From Dastarcus helophoroides (lineage: Eukaryota; Arthropoda; Insecta; Coleoptera; Bothrideridae): a DNA stretch of 64,000 bases. Under the pieces are notes generated by a model. It ran no database searches. It was given only the letters and a program-made list of their open reading frames with translations, and was not told the origin of the DNA. The position numbers and the translations under genes are program-made. The stretch's first letter is position 1, and every line of letters starts with the position of its first letter. Of the stretch, positions 8,798 through 21,026 are shown piece after piece. The stretch is from assembly GCA_028583605.1 (NCBI GenBank), contig CM053327.1, positions 3,720,001 to 3,784,000 on the forward strand, read 5' to 3'.

Positions 8798-11700
8798 TTT
8801 AACTATAAAAAGATATTAAATTATAAAGTTTCAGAAGAAAAAGTCAAATTTCTAACAAAATAAAAGACAGATTATTTTTAATCAAAAATGTTGCCGATTT
8901 TTTAGAAAATTCGATGACTTCCCAGTTTTAAATTTTAAGAAACGATTACTAAATTTTTTTAATTTTGACTAACGAAATGTTAAGTGTAACGTCCATATTT
9001 AAAGACAAAAATTAAAGGAAACAATTTTAAACTTCCTTTCATTTCTTGTTATCTAAATTTTCAAAGGAACTATCAAAATTCCGAAAATAAAAACAAGTTC
9101 AAAGGTTCTAATTCTTTTCTTAAAACTTCTTTAAATTTTTAATTTTTTTCATTCAACATTTCGATCTCCTTCTGTTGTGAATCAACTTTTAAATTTAAGT
9201 CATAATCTTAAGATTTTAAAAATTATTTTTCAAAATCTCGACTTTTTCTCAGAATAACAAACGCAAATTTGAATTTTCTAATTATTTTCATAAAACTGCA
9301 ACTTTATAATGATGAAAAATTTGGAATGAATTTGAAAATGTTAGATAAAACATTGAAAAAATTATGTATCAAAAAAAAATATCATTTTCGAAATTTAATG
9401 TTGAAATTTCATATCAAAAGTAAACATTTTGAAGTCAGGGATAAGGTGAAAAAAATTTGAAATTTCTACAAAACTGTTTCTCGAAATTTTTAGTTCAAAG
9501 GCAAAATTTGGTAATGATGTCGAAATTTCGAAAAACAACTTTAACGTCCACATTTCAATTCAAAAGTTATGTTTGAATTGAAATGTGGACGTTTTGCTTT
9601 GTGCTCTTTTTTCAAAATCCTTAGCAGATGTTAATCTCGAGTATTCTGCTAAATTTTATTTTTTTTCAGCTTTTCAGTTTAAACTTAAAAATACTTCTTT
9701 TTAAAATGCCAGCTTTAAAGTCGAAAATCTCGAATCATTTTACACAATTCGTTCAAAATTTAAAAATTTACAATTTCGAGTCACATTCTTAAAAAAAATA
9801 TAAATAAATAGATAAACGTTTTCAGAAACCGGCGAATATTTTTAAAAAGTCGAAATTACAAATATTTGAATTTTCAAAAAAAATTCAAATTTGTATACAA
9901 AATGAGATTGAGGTAAAAATTCGAAGATACCATATTGATTTATTTTTTGAGAAATAGTAAAATGCGAGATGAATTGGGCTTGGATTTTTCCTTGAAATTG
10001 TAATTTAATGTGAGTTTTTTTTCTTTCCTGCTCGAAATATTGATTTCTTCCTCAGAACTTTTACAAAAATTAGTTTTTGAAATTGTAATTTTGATCAAAT
10101 GTTGATTTTTTCTGCAAAGTTTCCATTTTTCCTAAATATTTTATAAAAAGAAATTTTCTCGAAATTTCCATTCCGTTCTTGAAATTACTTCTAGAAATAC
10201 CAACTTCTCCAGATTTTTCTTTGTGTTCCTTTAATTTGCTTTAAAAATGTCAAGTTTTTTCACGACAATTTGACAATTTAAAGTTCACTTTATTTTGTAG
10301 TTTTGACAAAAAATGTTTGAAAGCTCTATAAAAATCTCAACATTTTGGGAAAAACAAAAAAATTCGACTTTTTTGTAAAGATATATTAAATTTCGATTTT
10401 TTCTCCAAGGAATTTTGCTTTTTTTTTCTATGCAATTTATGTTTTTCTCTAAACAATTTATACAAACAAGTTTTTTTTAAATTTCGATTTTTCTCTGGAG
10501 ATTTTGTCTTTAAAATATTTTTCCTTGTAGAAATTTTGATTTCTCTCTAATTTGTTTTAGAAATTTAAAAGTTTTTTAACGAAATTTTAATATTTTAAAG
10601 TTCATTTTATTTTGTTTTTTGATAAGACACTGAAAATTATTAAGTCTAAGTTTAGGAAAAATAAACTTCAAAACTGCATGAAAATAAGAAAACTGCGAAA
10701 AATATTAAACATTTAAGAAAAAAGGACCTTGTAAATTTCAATCTTTTTTACAATTTGATATTTCTTTAAAAAATTACTCCTACTCCAGGACCAAAGAAAA
10801 TTCTGAATCGGAATTTCCAATTTTTCTAGAAATGTTCAATTTATTCTTGAAATTTCGAGAAAAAAAAGAAATTTAAAGATTAAACTCAAAATTTCAAGAG
10901 AAAGCAGATTATATCCCTAGAAAAAGTTGAAATTTCTATTAGTAAACATCATTTTGCAAAAAAATAACACTTTCGGAATTTAAAAAATTATTTTTTTTTT
11001 GAAATATATTAATTGTCAAAAATATTCTTATAATTTCCACTTTTAAAGTGGAAATTATTGAAATTTTTAAGAAAAAGAGTCAACATTTCTAGAAGAGTTT
11101 CAAAATTTCGAAATTAAAATTAATCAAAATGTTGAAAAAATTTCATTACCAGTTTACTGTGCTAATTTAATTTTTTTCTAGTAATTTTGAAGTTTCAGAG
11201 AAATTGCAACAATGAAATATTCCAGCTTGAAGCCAATTTTTTGTGATTACAATTTAAATTTTGGCAATTTATTTGTACATAAAATGCAAGTTTTTTTTTG
11301 GAAATTTGTTTCAAAACTTTGTAAAATTTTAAAAATAGAAACTTTTGTTATTAATTTTTTTTAAATTTGAGTGTTATTTCAAAAAAAGAAAAACAATACT
11401 ACTTTTATTACCAGAAAAGTTAAACTTTTTAAGAGAAAGTCAAATCTTAAAAAATTTTAAAATTTTTATAAAAGATCAAATTTTCAAAAGGAAATAAGGA
11501 TTTCGAAAAAAATTTTCAATTCTTAAAATGGGAATGTGAATAAAAGACGGATTTTGTGGAGAAATATGCACTTTTAAAATAAACTGCAGAGTCTTTAATT
11601 AAATTTTCTAAGAAGCTGAATTTTTTGAATATTGGAGAAAACTCAAAATTATCGAAAAATTCCTAATTATCAAAAAGTTGAAATTTTGAAAAGGTAAAAT

Positions 11701-13260
11701 TTTGAAAAAAGTCGAAATTTTCAATAGAATCTTTTTTTTTAAGTCAAAAATTTAATCGGAAATGTTTAGAAAAATGTATTAATAAAATTTCAAAAAAGTT
11801 CGAACTTTTCAAAAAAAGTCAAGTTTTCAAAAAGAGTCGAAATTTTGAAAAAAAAGTCAAAGTTTTGAAATGGAGTCGAAATTTTATAAAATATTAGTCA
11901 AACACTTCAATAAAAGGTTTTAAAAAATGTCTGACCTAAAAAAAAGAAATCACAATTTTCAAATAAAGGATCGACAGTTTGCAAAAAATGTCAAAATTTT
12001 GAAAATGGTTGAATTAAAAAAAAAGTCAAAATTTTTAAGTTTTACAAAAATTTTAAATTTTGGAAAATGACTAAGATTTTGAAAAATTCGAACATTTGAA
12101 AAAGGCTAGAATTTTCAACAAAGTGGGAATTAAAATAAAAAGTCGAAAATTTCAAAAATTTAAGATTTAAGAAAAGGTTAAAATTTTCAATAAAGAAAGT
12201 CGGAATATGTTGACAAGGCAAACATTTTTAAAATCTTTCAAATTTTCAAAGAAGTCAAAATTTTGCAAAAGAAGAAATTTTCAAAAAGAAAAAGTCGAAA
12301 TTTATGGTCAAAATAACAAAAATATCAAGATTTGCAAAAGATTTGAGAATTTTTATCCAATTTACTTAATAATTCGAAATTTAAAAAAAATGTAAATTTT
12401 AAATAGTTGGGAAATTTGCTTTCAACTTTTCAATAAAAATAAAAATTTTTGAAACCACCGGAATATGGAAAACACGTGAAAATTATCAGATAGATCGAGG
12501 TTTTCAAAAAGGGAAGTTAAAATTTTGGAAAGGTTTAAAATTTTGGTAGTTAAAATTTTAAATCAATGGAACATTTTTTTAAAAAGTTGAAATTTTAGGT
12601 CAAAAAATTTTGAAAAAATGTCAAACATTTCATAAAATTTGCAAAAAAATCGAAATTTTGAAAGAATTTCTAAGATTAAGTAGTAGCGAAATTTTCAACA
12701 AAAAAAAATCAAAAAATAATCAAAACTGCAAAAAAACTCGAAATTTTGAAAAATAGTTGACATTTAAATAAAAACCAGTCGAAATTATTAAGAATCGAAT
12801 TTTTCAATAAAAAAATTATAATTTTTGAAATTTAGAAAAAAGTCGAAAAAGTCCAGTTTTGAAAAAATTTACATTTTCAGAAAAAAGTAAGTATTTTCAA
12901 ATGGTAAAAATTTAAAAAAATGTAATAATTAATTTTCAAAAAAAATTACAAAAAAAGCCGAACACCAAAAAGTTTAAATATTTACAAAAATCCGGAAATT
13001 TTGAAAAGATTATTCACAATTTTTCAGAAAAAGTCAATACTTAAAAATAAAATAAGGTCGAGATTACAATAAAAGATCTAAATTCTGCAATACAGTCGAA
13101 ATTTGGAAAAAAATCCAACCTTTCAAAAAATGCGACATTATCAAAAGTTTCCATTGTCAAGTTTCCAAAGAAATCCTAGAATTTTCGAAACGTAACGTTT
13201 TAAAAATGTCGAAAGTTTCAGTCGAAATCTTCAAAATTTTAAAACGCTAAACATTGTCGT
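8798..13260. repeat. Long AT-rich degenerate array (GAAATTTTGAAAAA-type)
   Basis: About 4.4 kb made of irregular variants of AAAAGTCGAAATTTTGAAAA and its complement. There is no fixed period and the two strand senses are mixed: TTTT-type to about 10600, AAAA-type after about 11400. ORFs at 9269-9460 and 12207-12395 are lysine/phenylalanine-rich by-products. Similar arrays lie at 15560-16375, 17740-18150, 43540-43860, 47740-48840 and 60180-61060. Confidence 0.7.
9543..9593. repeat. Perfect 22-bp-stem hairpin
   Basis: The 22 bases at 9543-9564 are the exact reverse complement of 9572-9593, with a 7-nt loop. The stem begins AACGTCCACATTTCAATTC. Perfection inside an otherwise decayed array suggests a recent template-switch event, or less likely a small-RNA hairpin. 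Confidence 0.75.
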
Positions 13261-13364
13261 ACCACCCCCATTAGTTATGAGCCATCTCTTGTAAGGTGAA
13301 TATTACAAAAATTAATTTTTTTTTTTGAACTTTTCAAATAATTGCTATATACTTATGTCCTAAT

Positions 13365-13640
13365 GCATACACCAATAGGTTTGAACATTTATTAGATTCG
13401 AAGTTTGGAAACCAATCGAATCTAATAAATGTTCAAAACCTATTGGTCTGTGTTTTAGAATCCTTGTCTTCGGGGAACTTTTTCCTGGAAAGCAACCGCT
13501 TCGCTAGGTGGTAGTGTTTTAATGTTGGTAGTTCAGCTACCTATGATTCACTATACACGCCTGGAGGGCTGCATGAATTTGTAGTATAGGTTGCATTCTA
13601 CTTGGATACATATTTATGTGACTGAGGAAAGCATTATTTG
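13365..13640. mobile_element. Hairpin element copy 1 (MITE-like)
   Basis: A near-perfect hairpin at 13372-13447 pairs CCAATAGGTTTGAACATTTA with its complement. The flank with AGCAACCGCTTCGCTAGGTG and ATTCACTATACACG follows. The same flank and a longer version of the hairpin occur at 24665-25030. This copy lacks the internal ~100 bp seen there. Confidence 0.65.
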
Positions 13641-14235
13641 TTTCAGATATTCCCTTAGATAATATAATTTATATAGGATATTCCCTATACTTCAGCAAAA
13701 TCACAAAATTAATAACTAATAAGTAACCTGTAAAAGATTGATCGAATTTTGGAACTTGGTTCATAGATGTCGGGTTTAGTACAAAATCTGGCATTATTTT
13801 TAAAGTTATTTTTAAATATAACACTATTTTCCTCTAGATATAATAAATAAGTATAAATAATTCAATTTTTAAATTATTTTTCCATGTACAGATCAAAACA
13901 TAAAGCAAAAAAGTTGCTAGTTTAATTGTATGGTCTCTTTAGTTCTAATTAAAACTGATGTCCATTAATATTTGTAGTTGTTTAAAAATAGATCATGAAA
14001 GTATTAATTTAACGATAAACCGATCCACGTTTTCTAAATCATTCTAAGATTAATGTAGTACAATAAATAGTTACATAAATAATATATAAATGATTTCCTC
14101 CTGCGATTTTTCTCAGTTGATGTTAAATTGTTCCCTTAACTCTCTGCGTTTGAATTCTTTATTATACGCGCAGATTTATTTTATCAAAATATAAACTCGA
14201 TCAATCTTTCATTTTTAAAATTAATCAAAGATTGT
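13641..14235. other. No gene seen
   Basis: AT-rich sequence (repeated AATAAATA, TTAATT motifs) without coding or repeat features that I can define. Confidence 0.4.
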
Positions 14236-14432
14236 AAACCGGCTGTATGCATACGCACAGAATTCCTAGTTAGGTATGCTTCTTAACCAGAAATTCAGAT
14301 TTGGAAAACATTTCTATGAAACGTAAAATCTAATCAAGAATCCATGTCATGTCCTGCGGGCGACTGAATTTTAAACCTGAATTATCTGTTTGCGATCTAA
14401 TCAGGATTCTGCGTGTGCGCTGCCGGTCTTAA
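14236..14432. repeat. Imperfect inverted repeat, MITE candidate
   Basis: ACCGGCTGTATGCATACGCA with CAGAATTCCTAGTTAG near 14238-14273 is partly complementary to CTAATCAGGATTCTGCGTGT with GCGCTGCCGGT near 14398-14429, giving arms of about 35 bp around a ~125-bp loop. No second copy is seen in the window. Confidence 0.4.
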
Positions 14433-15560
14433 AAATCAATTTACACTAATATAATAACAGTCAGGATCGACTGACAAATCTAATCATCAACACAAAACAA
14501 CAGGAAATTTGGATAGTAGACTGCTTTCGTGGTATAGGTGAGCAATAAGAATAGGACTTTCGGATATTCGTCCTCTAAAAGTTGCATATTTAATTTGTAA
14601 AGTGGCCAATAGTATGTACCAATAGTTTTTTGTTGGCACAGAACCCATGTTTTGTAGAAATTTCAAAATACACTTGTTTAACAGAATCATTAATTTCACT
14701 AATCCTGTTGCATTTTCTTCTATATAAATTAATCGAAAACGGAGTAATATTTATAGCAAGATTAATGTTTTATTTAAAGCGAAACATGTAGAATACACTT
14801 CTAATGTTGCATTAATGGAAACCGTGGAAACCGTGGTCTTTTTTAAGCACAATATAATCGTAAAGGGTATCTCTATTATACCTTTGGAGCGCTTAGTGAT
14901 GCAAACGGTAGTTCGATGTTTTCAAAACATATACAGGGTCCTGCAACAAGGAGATGGGGATCTGTAGATCCTATAATAAGGAAGTTGGAAATTCCTTTCA
15001 AATGCAAACCTTAACTGTGTACAAGGATGTATTTTAGGAAAATATGTTCACATGTACAAAGTGCCTCCAAAAAGTGTGAGCCGCTGAAGGTGATTTTTTT
15101 TAAATAGAACTTTCTTTATTTTCTTTACATTTTTGGGTTTCTTTCTGACAACTTTACATATTCTTAAGATATTGTTAAATTTGGTTGGATAGATCCAGAG
15201 TAATAAATAAAGAGACAAAAATATATTGCAACATTTTCTTTAAAATTCATTAAAAATACAAAAACGCCCTAAAATTAAAACTACGCTAGGTGTTTACTGC
15301 AGTGAATCTCTAGTTACTTTGCTATAAATATCTTAAGCCTAACTTGTACAGGGTGTCCAAAATTCAATGCCAAAGAGGCTAAAATATGAATCAATTTTTC
15401 TTCATTTTATCAAATAGAACACCCGGTATATATTTTTTTCTGTGAAATACAGAATTAAAAAATGAAAATTTTTTGTACCTACAAATATTTCGAAATTTTT
15501 AACGGTTAAGCAGATATTTGTCGGATTATTACATATGGCTCCTTCGACACTAAGATACAA
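14433..15560. other. No gene; two ACAGGGT-bearing repeat ends
   Basis: No coding sequence is recognised. ATACAGGGTCCTGCAACAAG lies near 14932. ACAGGGTGTCCAAAATTC at 15348 has an inverse GAACACCCGGTATA at 15418-15430, so it may be a short inverted-repeat element. The direct doublet GGAAACCGTGGAAACCGTGG is at 14818-14837. Confidence 0.4.
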
Positions 15561-16375
15561 GACAAAAAATCATAAATTTTTAAAAAATGCTGAAACTTTT
15601 AAGAAAAGTTTAATTTTTTTTTTATTAAGAAATGAAATTTTGAAAAATGCTACAATTTCTGAAAGGTTGTTCTAATTTAATTAAAAAAATGTAACTCTGA
15701 AAATCAGAATTTTTATAAACAAAAAACTCGAAATTTTGAGAAGCAGGCAAAAATTTTAAAAATAATTAAAATTTAGAAAAAAAATGTGATTTGAAAAAAA
15801 TGTTGAATTTTCAAAAAAGTTATAATTTTGCAAATAAAGTCAAAATTTTCAAAATCTAATCAACAATTTAAAAATTTCAAAATTTTTTTAATAAAAATCG
15901 ATATTTTTTATCAAAAAGCGAAATGTTCAATGAGATTTGGAATTTTAAAAAGTAAAGAAATTTTAAAAGTGTCGAAATATTTAAAAAAGGAAAAAAGGTA
16001 TAATTTTAAAGAAATTAAAGTTCAAAATTTTGAAATGTTTTAACAATTAAAATTTTCAAAACAAATTTAAAATTTTCCAAAAAAGATTGAAATTTAAAAA
16101 ACTCGAACGTTTTAAAAAAATTAGACTAGATTTTGTTAAAATGCCAAATTAAATTAAAAAAAATCGGAATTTCAAATAAAAGTGAAGTTTTCAGGAAATA
16201 TCGATTTTGGATGTGATTATGTTTAATAAAATTCAGAATTTTTAAAAGAATTCCAAATTAAAAAAAAAAACGAAATTTGGAAAGAACTCCAAGTTATCGA
16301 AAAAAATCGAAATTTCGAAAAACAGCCTATCTTTGAGAAAATAATGAAAATTTTTTTGGCGGATGAATTTTTAAA
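15560..16375. repeat. AT-rich degenerate array
   Basis: Same texture as 8798-13260 (AAATTTTCAAAA/GAAATTTGGAAA variants). The 71-residue plus-strand ORF at 15828-16043 is lysine-rich and motif-free. The array abuts the conserved block at 16383-16492. Confidence 0.6.
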
Positions 16376-16382
16376 AATCCTT

Positions 16383-16492
16383 TCTTATTGCTTATCTACG
16401 TTACAGAAGGAATTCATGTGTCAAATTTCATAGTACTAAACCCATCGGTTTAACCTGCGCATTGTCTGTTAGTCAGTGTCTGGAATTTTATT
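16383..16492 (-). repeat. Dispersed conserved block, inverse orientation
   Basis: Reverse complement of the 7641-7740 type block: TAAACCCATCGGTTTAACCT, GCGCATTGTCTGTTAGTCAG and ATCTACGTTACAGAAGG are recognisable. It lies at the end of an AT-rich array, as do the other copies. Confidence 0.5.
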
Positions 16493-17086
16493 AAATAGAT
16501 CTCAAAACGATAGTAAAGTGAAATACATCGATTTTACTTGAAAACGTCGTAAGATGGGTCTCTTGGGGCTCACCTTGCACTTCCTTGTCTCCTACAGACG
16601 TGCTACCAACAAATTATTTATATTTCTATCGCTTTGTTTGGCCTTTTAAACGTATACACCTTGTAGTAGATAACTTTCTATATGGGTCAGAGTGGTATAA
16701 ATCTGTTTGCCAATTAGTATAATAAACATGCGGTGGTGATGGTTCTTAAAAACATTGGTATATTTAGAAATACATATTGGCAATGTTTATTCGATCATCT
16801 TTATGGAAGCAAGTGTTTTGCTTGTACGTATATTATACGAGGGAGTGAAAATGCAGTGGCAACCTGCCTGCACCTCTGCAGTCTGTCGTTGACCCAAGTC
16901 AAAAATAGAATAATTGCCACCCAACTTATAATATCCTCTAATTATAATACATCAGAGTAACTACACCGAAAAACTATTCTGGAAAAAGTTATTCTCGGAA
17001 TCATGTCATCTTATATTGAATTTTACATGAATTTGTTTGCGAGATACATACGCATGTATGTTACATTAAAATCTCTCTAAAGGGGA
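16493..17086. other. No gene seen
   Basis: The plus-strand ORF at 16733-16960 has no motif, splice signals or sequence relatives in the window. I do not support it as a gene. Confidence 0.4.
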
Positions 17087-17236
17087 ATTGAAATACAAAT
17101 CTTGTCCCCTGAAACCAAGAAAGATTAAAAAACACAAAAAAAGTTGCTCTAACGCGTTTCAATAGCCAAGCTGTCATCTTCAGAGAGATACTAAAACCTA
17201 ATCCTAAAATTAACCCTTATATACTAAGAATATTCA
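17087..17236 (-). repeat. Isolated PLE terminal-repeat fragment
   Basis: Matches 3848-3993 (CTTGTCCCCTGAAACCAAGA through CTTATATACTAAGAATATTC). It stops at 17236, before the rest of the pLTR, and no PLE coding sequence is next to it. Confidence 0.8.
17147..17187 (-). ncRNA. Hammerhead motif, PLE family I, weakened stem II
   Basis: On the minus strand CTCT, CTGAAGA, GAAA, ACGCGT, T and AGAG are all intact. Stem II (GACAGC versus GCTATT) has a C-A mismatch and a terminal G-U pair. The core is intact but folding is probably weakened. Confidence 0.65.
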
Positions 17237-17381
17237 CCCCCTCCAATTTTTTTTCCATATTTTAATTTTGTCCCCCCCAATTTCTCCTTTTTATATTTTC
17301 ACCTAGATTAGCGGGCGCCGGATGAGTCAGATGTCAAACTATCCGAGTGTTGGAAGGGTTTTAAGAATTGTCATTAAATGT

Positions 17382-17440
17382 TCGCAGTGGCGCAGTGGTA
17401 GAGCAAACGATTAGCAGTTTAAGTAGTTCAAATCGCCCTT
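17382..17440 (+). repeat. tRNA-derived SINE head or tRNA relic
   Basis: TGGCGCAGTGG (17387-17397) fits the RNA polymerase III A box, and AGTTCAAATCG (17424-17434) resembles a degenerate B box at normal tRNA spacing. GTGGTAGAGC between them is typical of D-arm sequence. Arm pairing is too poor for a working tRNA. A short unrelated tail follows, which suits a SINE. Confidence 0.5.
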
Positions 17441-17739
17441 TTTGGTAACGCAACAGAATGGACCATAAGTAATAGCCTACACGGATTAAGAATGGATTTT
17501 TGGTATAAAAATAATGTGATTTATCTATATTTAGCTTATACCAAAAGTTGATTTTATAAGAGATGCAGGAAGTCAAAGTTGAAAAAAAAATTTCGATTAT
17601 TTTCGTATAACTATTGAATAAATTGTAATATAGGCACGAAATTTGAAACAAGGAGGTTTCTTAAGTCGACGAACTCTAATTTGCTAACATATTACCAATT
17701 GTTGATAGAGGACGCTACCTGCGCTCCCCTGCATGACTC

Positions 17740-18150
17740 TAAAACTTGGATTGGATAAATACAAAATATCGACAAAAGATAAATCTTGACAACAAAAAGA
17801 AATTTTGAGCACAGAAAAACAAATTTGGAAAAGACCGAACTTTAAAAAAAAACGCGAAAATTCTCAAAGAAAGCCAAATTCTTAGAAAAATCGAAATTTG
17901 GAAATAAAGTCGGAATTTCGAAAAAAACAAAAATAGGAGGCTTATTAAAAATAAATCGAAATTTCGAAAGAATATCAAATTGAACAAAAAATCGACATCT
18001 GAGAAAAATAACAAAATTTTCAGGAGGAAAAAAAAAGAATTGGGGAAAAAGCTTGAAATTTTAAGAACAGGCCGAATTAAAATAAAATTTCAGATATAAA
18101 ATTTTTGGTAGTAGGCCAAAATTTAAAGACAAGGATAAATTTTGAGAATA
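17740..18150. repeat. AT-rich degenerate array
   Basis: Variants of GAAATTTCGAAAAA and AAAATTTTGAG. The minus-strand Phe/Leu-rich ORF at 17739-18014 is compositional. Confidence 0.5.
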
Positions 18151-18154
18151 ACTT

Positions 18155-21026
18155 TTTTAAAGTTTAATCCACTCGCAAAGAGAGTCTCCATTATGTCTTT
18201 AAAGCACTGCGAGTAGAATAGGGAAACAAGGATAGATGGCGATGAACCGCCTTTTTAAACAAGGATAGGTTGTAATTTTTGGGGAAAATTCCTTTCGGTA
18301 ACAAGTTCCATAACTTGGAAGTTCTATAGAAAAAAGAGTCTCCGAAGACAGAAGTCGTCATTGTGTCAAAATGGACCTCAAAGGCATTTGTTGTCTCCGA
18401 TTGTCTTGTATGCCTCAAGAATCTTGCCCTTAAGGGGACCGATATCCTATTAGTTCCTGTGAGCATTTATCATTATAGTACTTGCAGAAAAGAGACAAGT
18501 CACCAGCCATCCGCTTGTGCTCTGCTGTTTCGAGAGAATCAGTCACTTTTCTCATCAATTAGGCAAATCGCTCTTTTTTGAATTGAATCCAAAAGAGTTA
18601 AAGTGTGCTTTGAAGCTAAACTCCAAACATGAAAATAGTATTCTAGTGTTGGCCTAAGTTAAGTTTTGTATAGTATAAGTGGCTGATGAGATGTGAAGTA
18701 CTTTTTAATTCTAAAAGAAAAGCCTAGCTTCTAAGAGACGGATTTGGCAATGGCGCTCACATGATCGTCCCACGAGAAGTTAATGCTAGCATTCACTCCT
18801 AATATAGATATATTAGATCCCATGGGAAGGATTTTACCGTCTATTAGTATGTTTGCTGCATTATCCCTTGATATTTTTTTAGAGAAAACCGCGACCTGAA
18901 TTTTTGAAGCGTTGAAGTCGACCAAATCTTTCTTACCCCATTTGAGAATGATTTTGGGATCCCCAAAATACACTTTAGCTCTCTTAGATTCAATTCAAAG
19001 AAGAGCGATTTGCCTAATTGATGACAAGAGTCTGACCGATTAACTCGAAACACTAGAGCACAGGCGTATGGCGGTGACTTGTTTCTTTTCTACAAGTAGT
19101 ATCATGGAAGATGCTCGCAGGAATTAATAGGATTGATCCCTCCAAGGGCAAAATTCTTGAGGCGTACTAGACAGTCGGAGGCAGCAAATTGCTGTGCGGT
19201 CCAGCTTGACACAGTGAGGACTTCTGTCTACGGAGACTCTTTTTTCTATAGAACTTCCAAGTTATAGAACTTGTTACCGAAAGGAATTTTGCCCAAAAAT
19301 TACAACCTATCCTTGTTTAAGAAGGCGGTTCATCGCCATCTATCCTTGTTTACGCATCATACTCGCAGTGCTTTGAAAGCATAATGGAGCTTCCCTTTAA
19401 AAATGGATCAAACTTAAAAAAAAAAAGATTAATCATGTGTATCTGGTGTTTCCTTAGTCGATCTGAAGCAGCGACAGATAATGTTTTGTCGGAGAAAAAA
19501 ATTTGACACAATGCTACTATCATCTGCGTGGCTATATATAAGACGTTTATGTGTAACAGAAACAGAGTAGGAGACAGGACAGACTTCTGAGGCACCTCTA
19601 CGTTAATCGCAAATATCTCGGATGAGATGCCATCGACGACGACTTGAAGAGATCTGTCAGGAAGGAAATTGGATACCAAATGAGAGAGGCCCAGAGGAAA
19701 GCCATAAGAAGTTAATTTAGCGAGAAGAGATCGATGCCAGACTCTGACGAAGGCTTTTGAGATATCCAATGGCACAATTTTAGCCTCACCATATTTTTCC
19801 ATAGCTGAATTACAGATATGAGTAACATATGCCAGTAGGTCGCCAGTGGAGCGCTAATGTCTAAAACCGTATTGCCTTTTTGAGATGATTCTCTTTTCCT
19901 CCAGATATTTGAGAATCTCGATGTTGACAACTTTTTCCATCACTTTAGATACAACGTTTCACAAAGATATAGGGCGATAGTTGTTAGCCAGATTCCTTTT
20001 TCCCTTTTTAGAGGCAGGCTGCACCCTAGCAGATTTTCAGATGTTAAGGAATACACCTTTGTTGTAAGAGTGTGCGAACAATTTGCTTAGGACATAAGTC
20101 AACTTTGGGGCGCATTTCTTAAGAACCACAGCGAGGATACCATCAAGGCCAGAAACTTTCGAGGTGTCGAGCTCAAGGAGAATTTTCCTGATTGTGCGTT
20201 ATCTTAAAATAACTTCAGGCATCAAAGTGCCAACCTTAGGAAGAATATAAGGTTCTGCGTTTCGAAAGTCGAGATTGAATTTTTCACCAAACCTTAAGGC
20301 TATCATGTCAGCTTTTTCCTTGAAAGTAGTCGCAATATTGTTATTTTCATCTAGTAAAGGTGGAAAATTTGAAAATGTAAAATTCTTTCGAATCGACTTT
20401 GCAAATCCCCAAAAGGACCTGGAACCGTCCGGGCAGTTGATAAACTTCTGGCGCATTTTACCATCGAAATCACCTTTTACCTCCTCAATAACCTGTTTTC
20501 AAGATGGATCTACAAATGTGGTCCGAGTCTCGGTTGGGGGATAATTTCGCCAACGACGATATGCGCAATTTTTGCAGGAGACAGTCCGAGCACAATTTTT
20601 GCTCAACCAAGATTTACTGGAAGGAGGCTTCTTTTGGGAGTGGGGAATTGAGCATTCCATACCAATGAGGATAGTTTCAGTGATGGATTCGACGACTAAG
20701 GAAGGGTTGTCTTAGTTTAAGCAGACTTATGTAAAGAGGTCTCTTAATTCTTCCCAGTTTGCAGAGTTAAAGGGCCAAACCCAACGGGACTGTGTCTGAG
20801 AATGAGGTGTCCTATGAAGTAAGCGAGAGGCTGCTATAAGCTATAAGCTTGTGATCGGAATTCACAAGCGGTGACGTCACAGAGATTTTATAGGAATTTG
20901 GAGAATTGGTAAGGAAAAGGTTGAGTAGATTAGGTTGATGGGTATTTACATCAGGAATTATTGTGAGTTCCTCAACTAATTGAGATAATTCACAAGTGAT
21001 GGCGAAAGCCTCTGCCGCCCTTCCTG
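18155..21026 (-). mobile_element. Jockey-like non-LTR retrotransposon, copy A
   Basis: Minus-strand order: C-terminal part of the endonuclease (about 20800-21026, NSDHKLIAASRS), linker (20199-20456, SRSFWGFAKSIRK), RT (19350-19930, LDISKAFVRVWHRSLLAKL, VSNFLPDRSLQVVVDGISSE, QKSVLSPTLFLLHIN), a post-RT block (18731-18965, ILGVNASINFSWDDHVSAI) and a C-terminal block (18191-18466, DSFFYRTSKLWNLLPKGIFP). The YADD region is destroyed by frameshifts near 19530. A plus-strand fragment of the same family interrupts it at 18966-19427. The 3' end GGATTAAAC lies at 18155, shared with copies B and C. The 5' half is missing. Confidence 0.85.
18966..19427 (+). mobile_element. Head-on 5'-truncated insert of the same Jockey-like family
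   Basis: The sequence flips orientation. From 18966 the plus strand carries the family's last ~450 bp (AATTCAAAGAAGAGCGATTT, the FFYRTSKL block near 19235, TCGCCATCTATCCTTGTTTA) and ends GGATCAAACTTAAAAAAAAA near 19425, an A-rich tail. Minus-strand copy A then resumes at 19428 with the RT segment expected upstream of 18965. This is a truncated retrotransposition into a sibling copy. Confidence 0.75.

Noticed and set aside
8798..13260. CRISPR-like or regular satellite array
   Set aside because: Motif spacing is irregular and both strand senses mix; there is no fixed repeat-spacer structure, and the genome is eukaryotic.
16733..16960. 75-residue plus-strand ORF
   Set aside because: No motif, no splice signals, no relatives in the window.
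17382..17440. Functional tRNA gene
   Set aside because: A and B boxes are recognisable, but acceptor and anticodon stems do not pair well; SINE head or relic is more likely.
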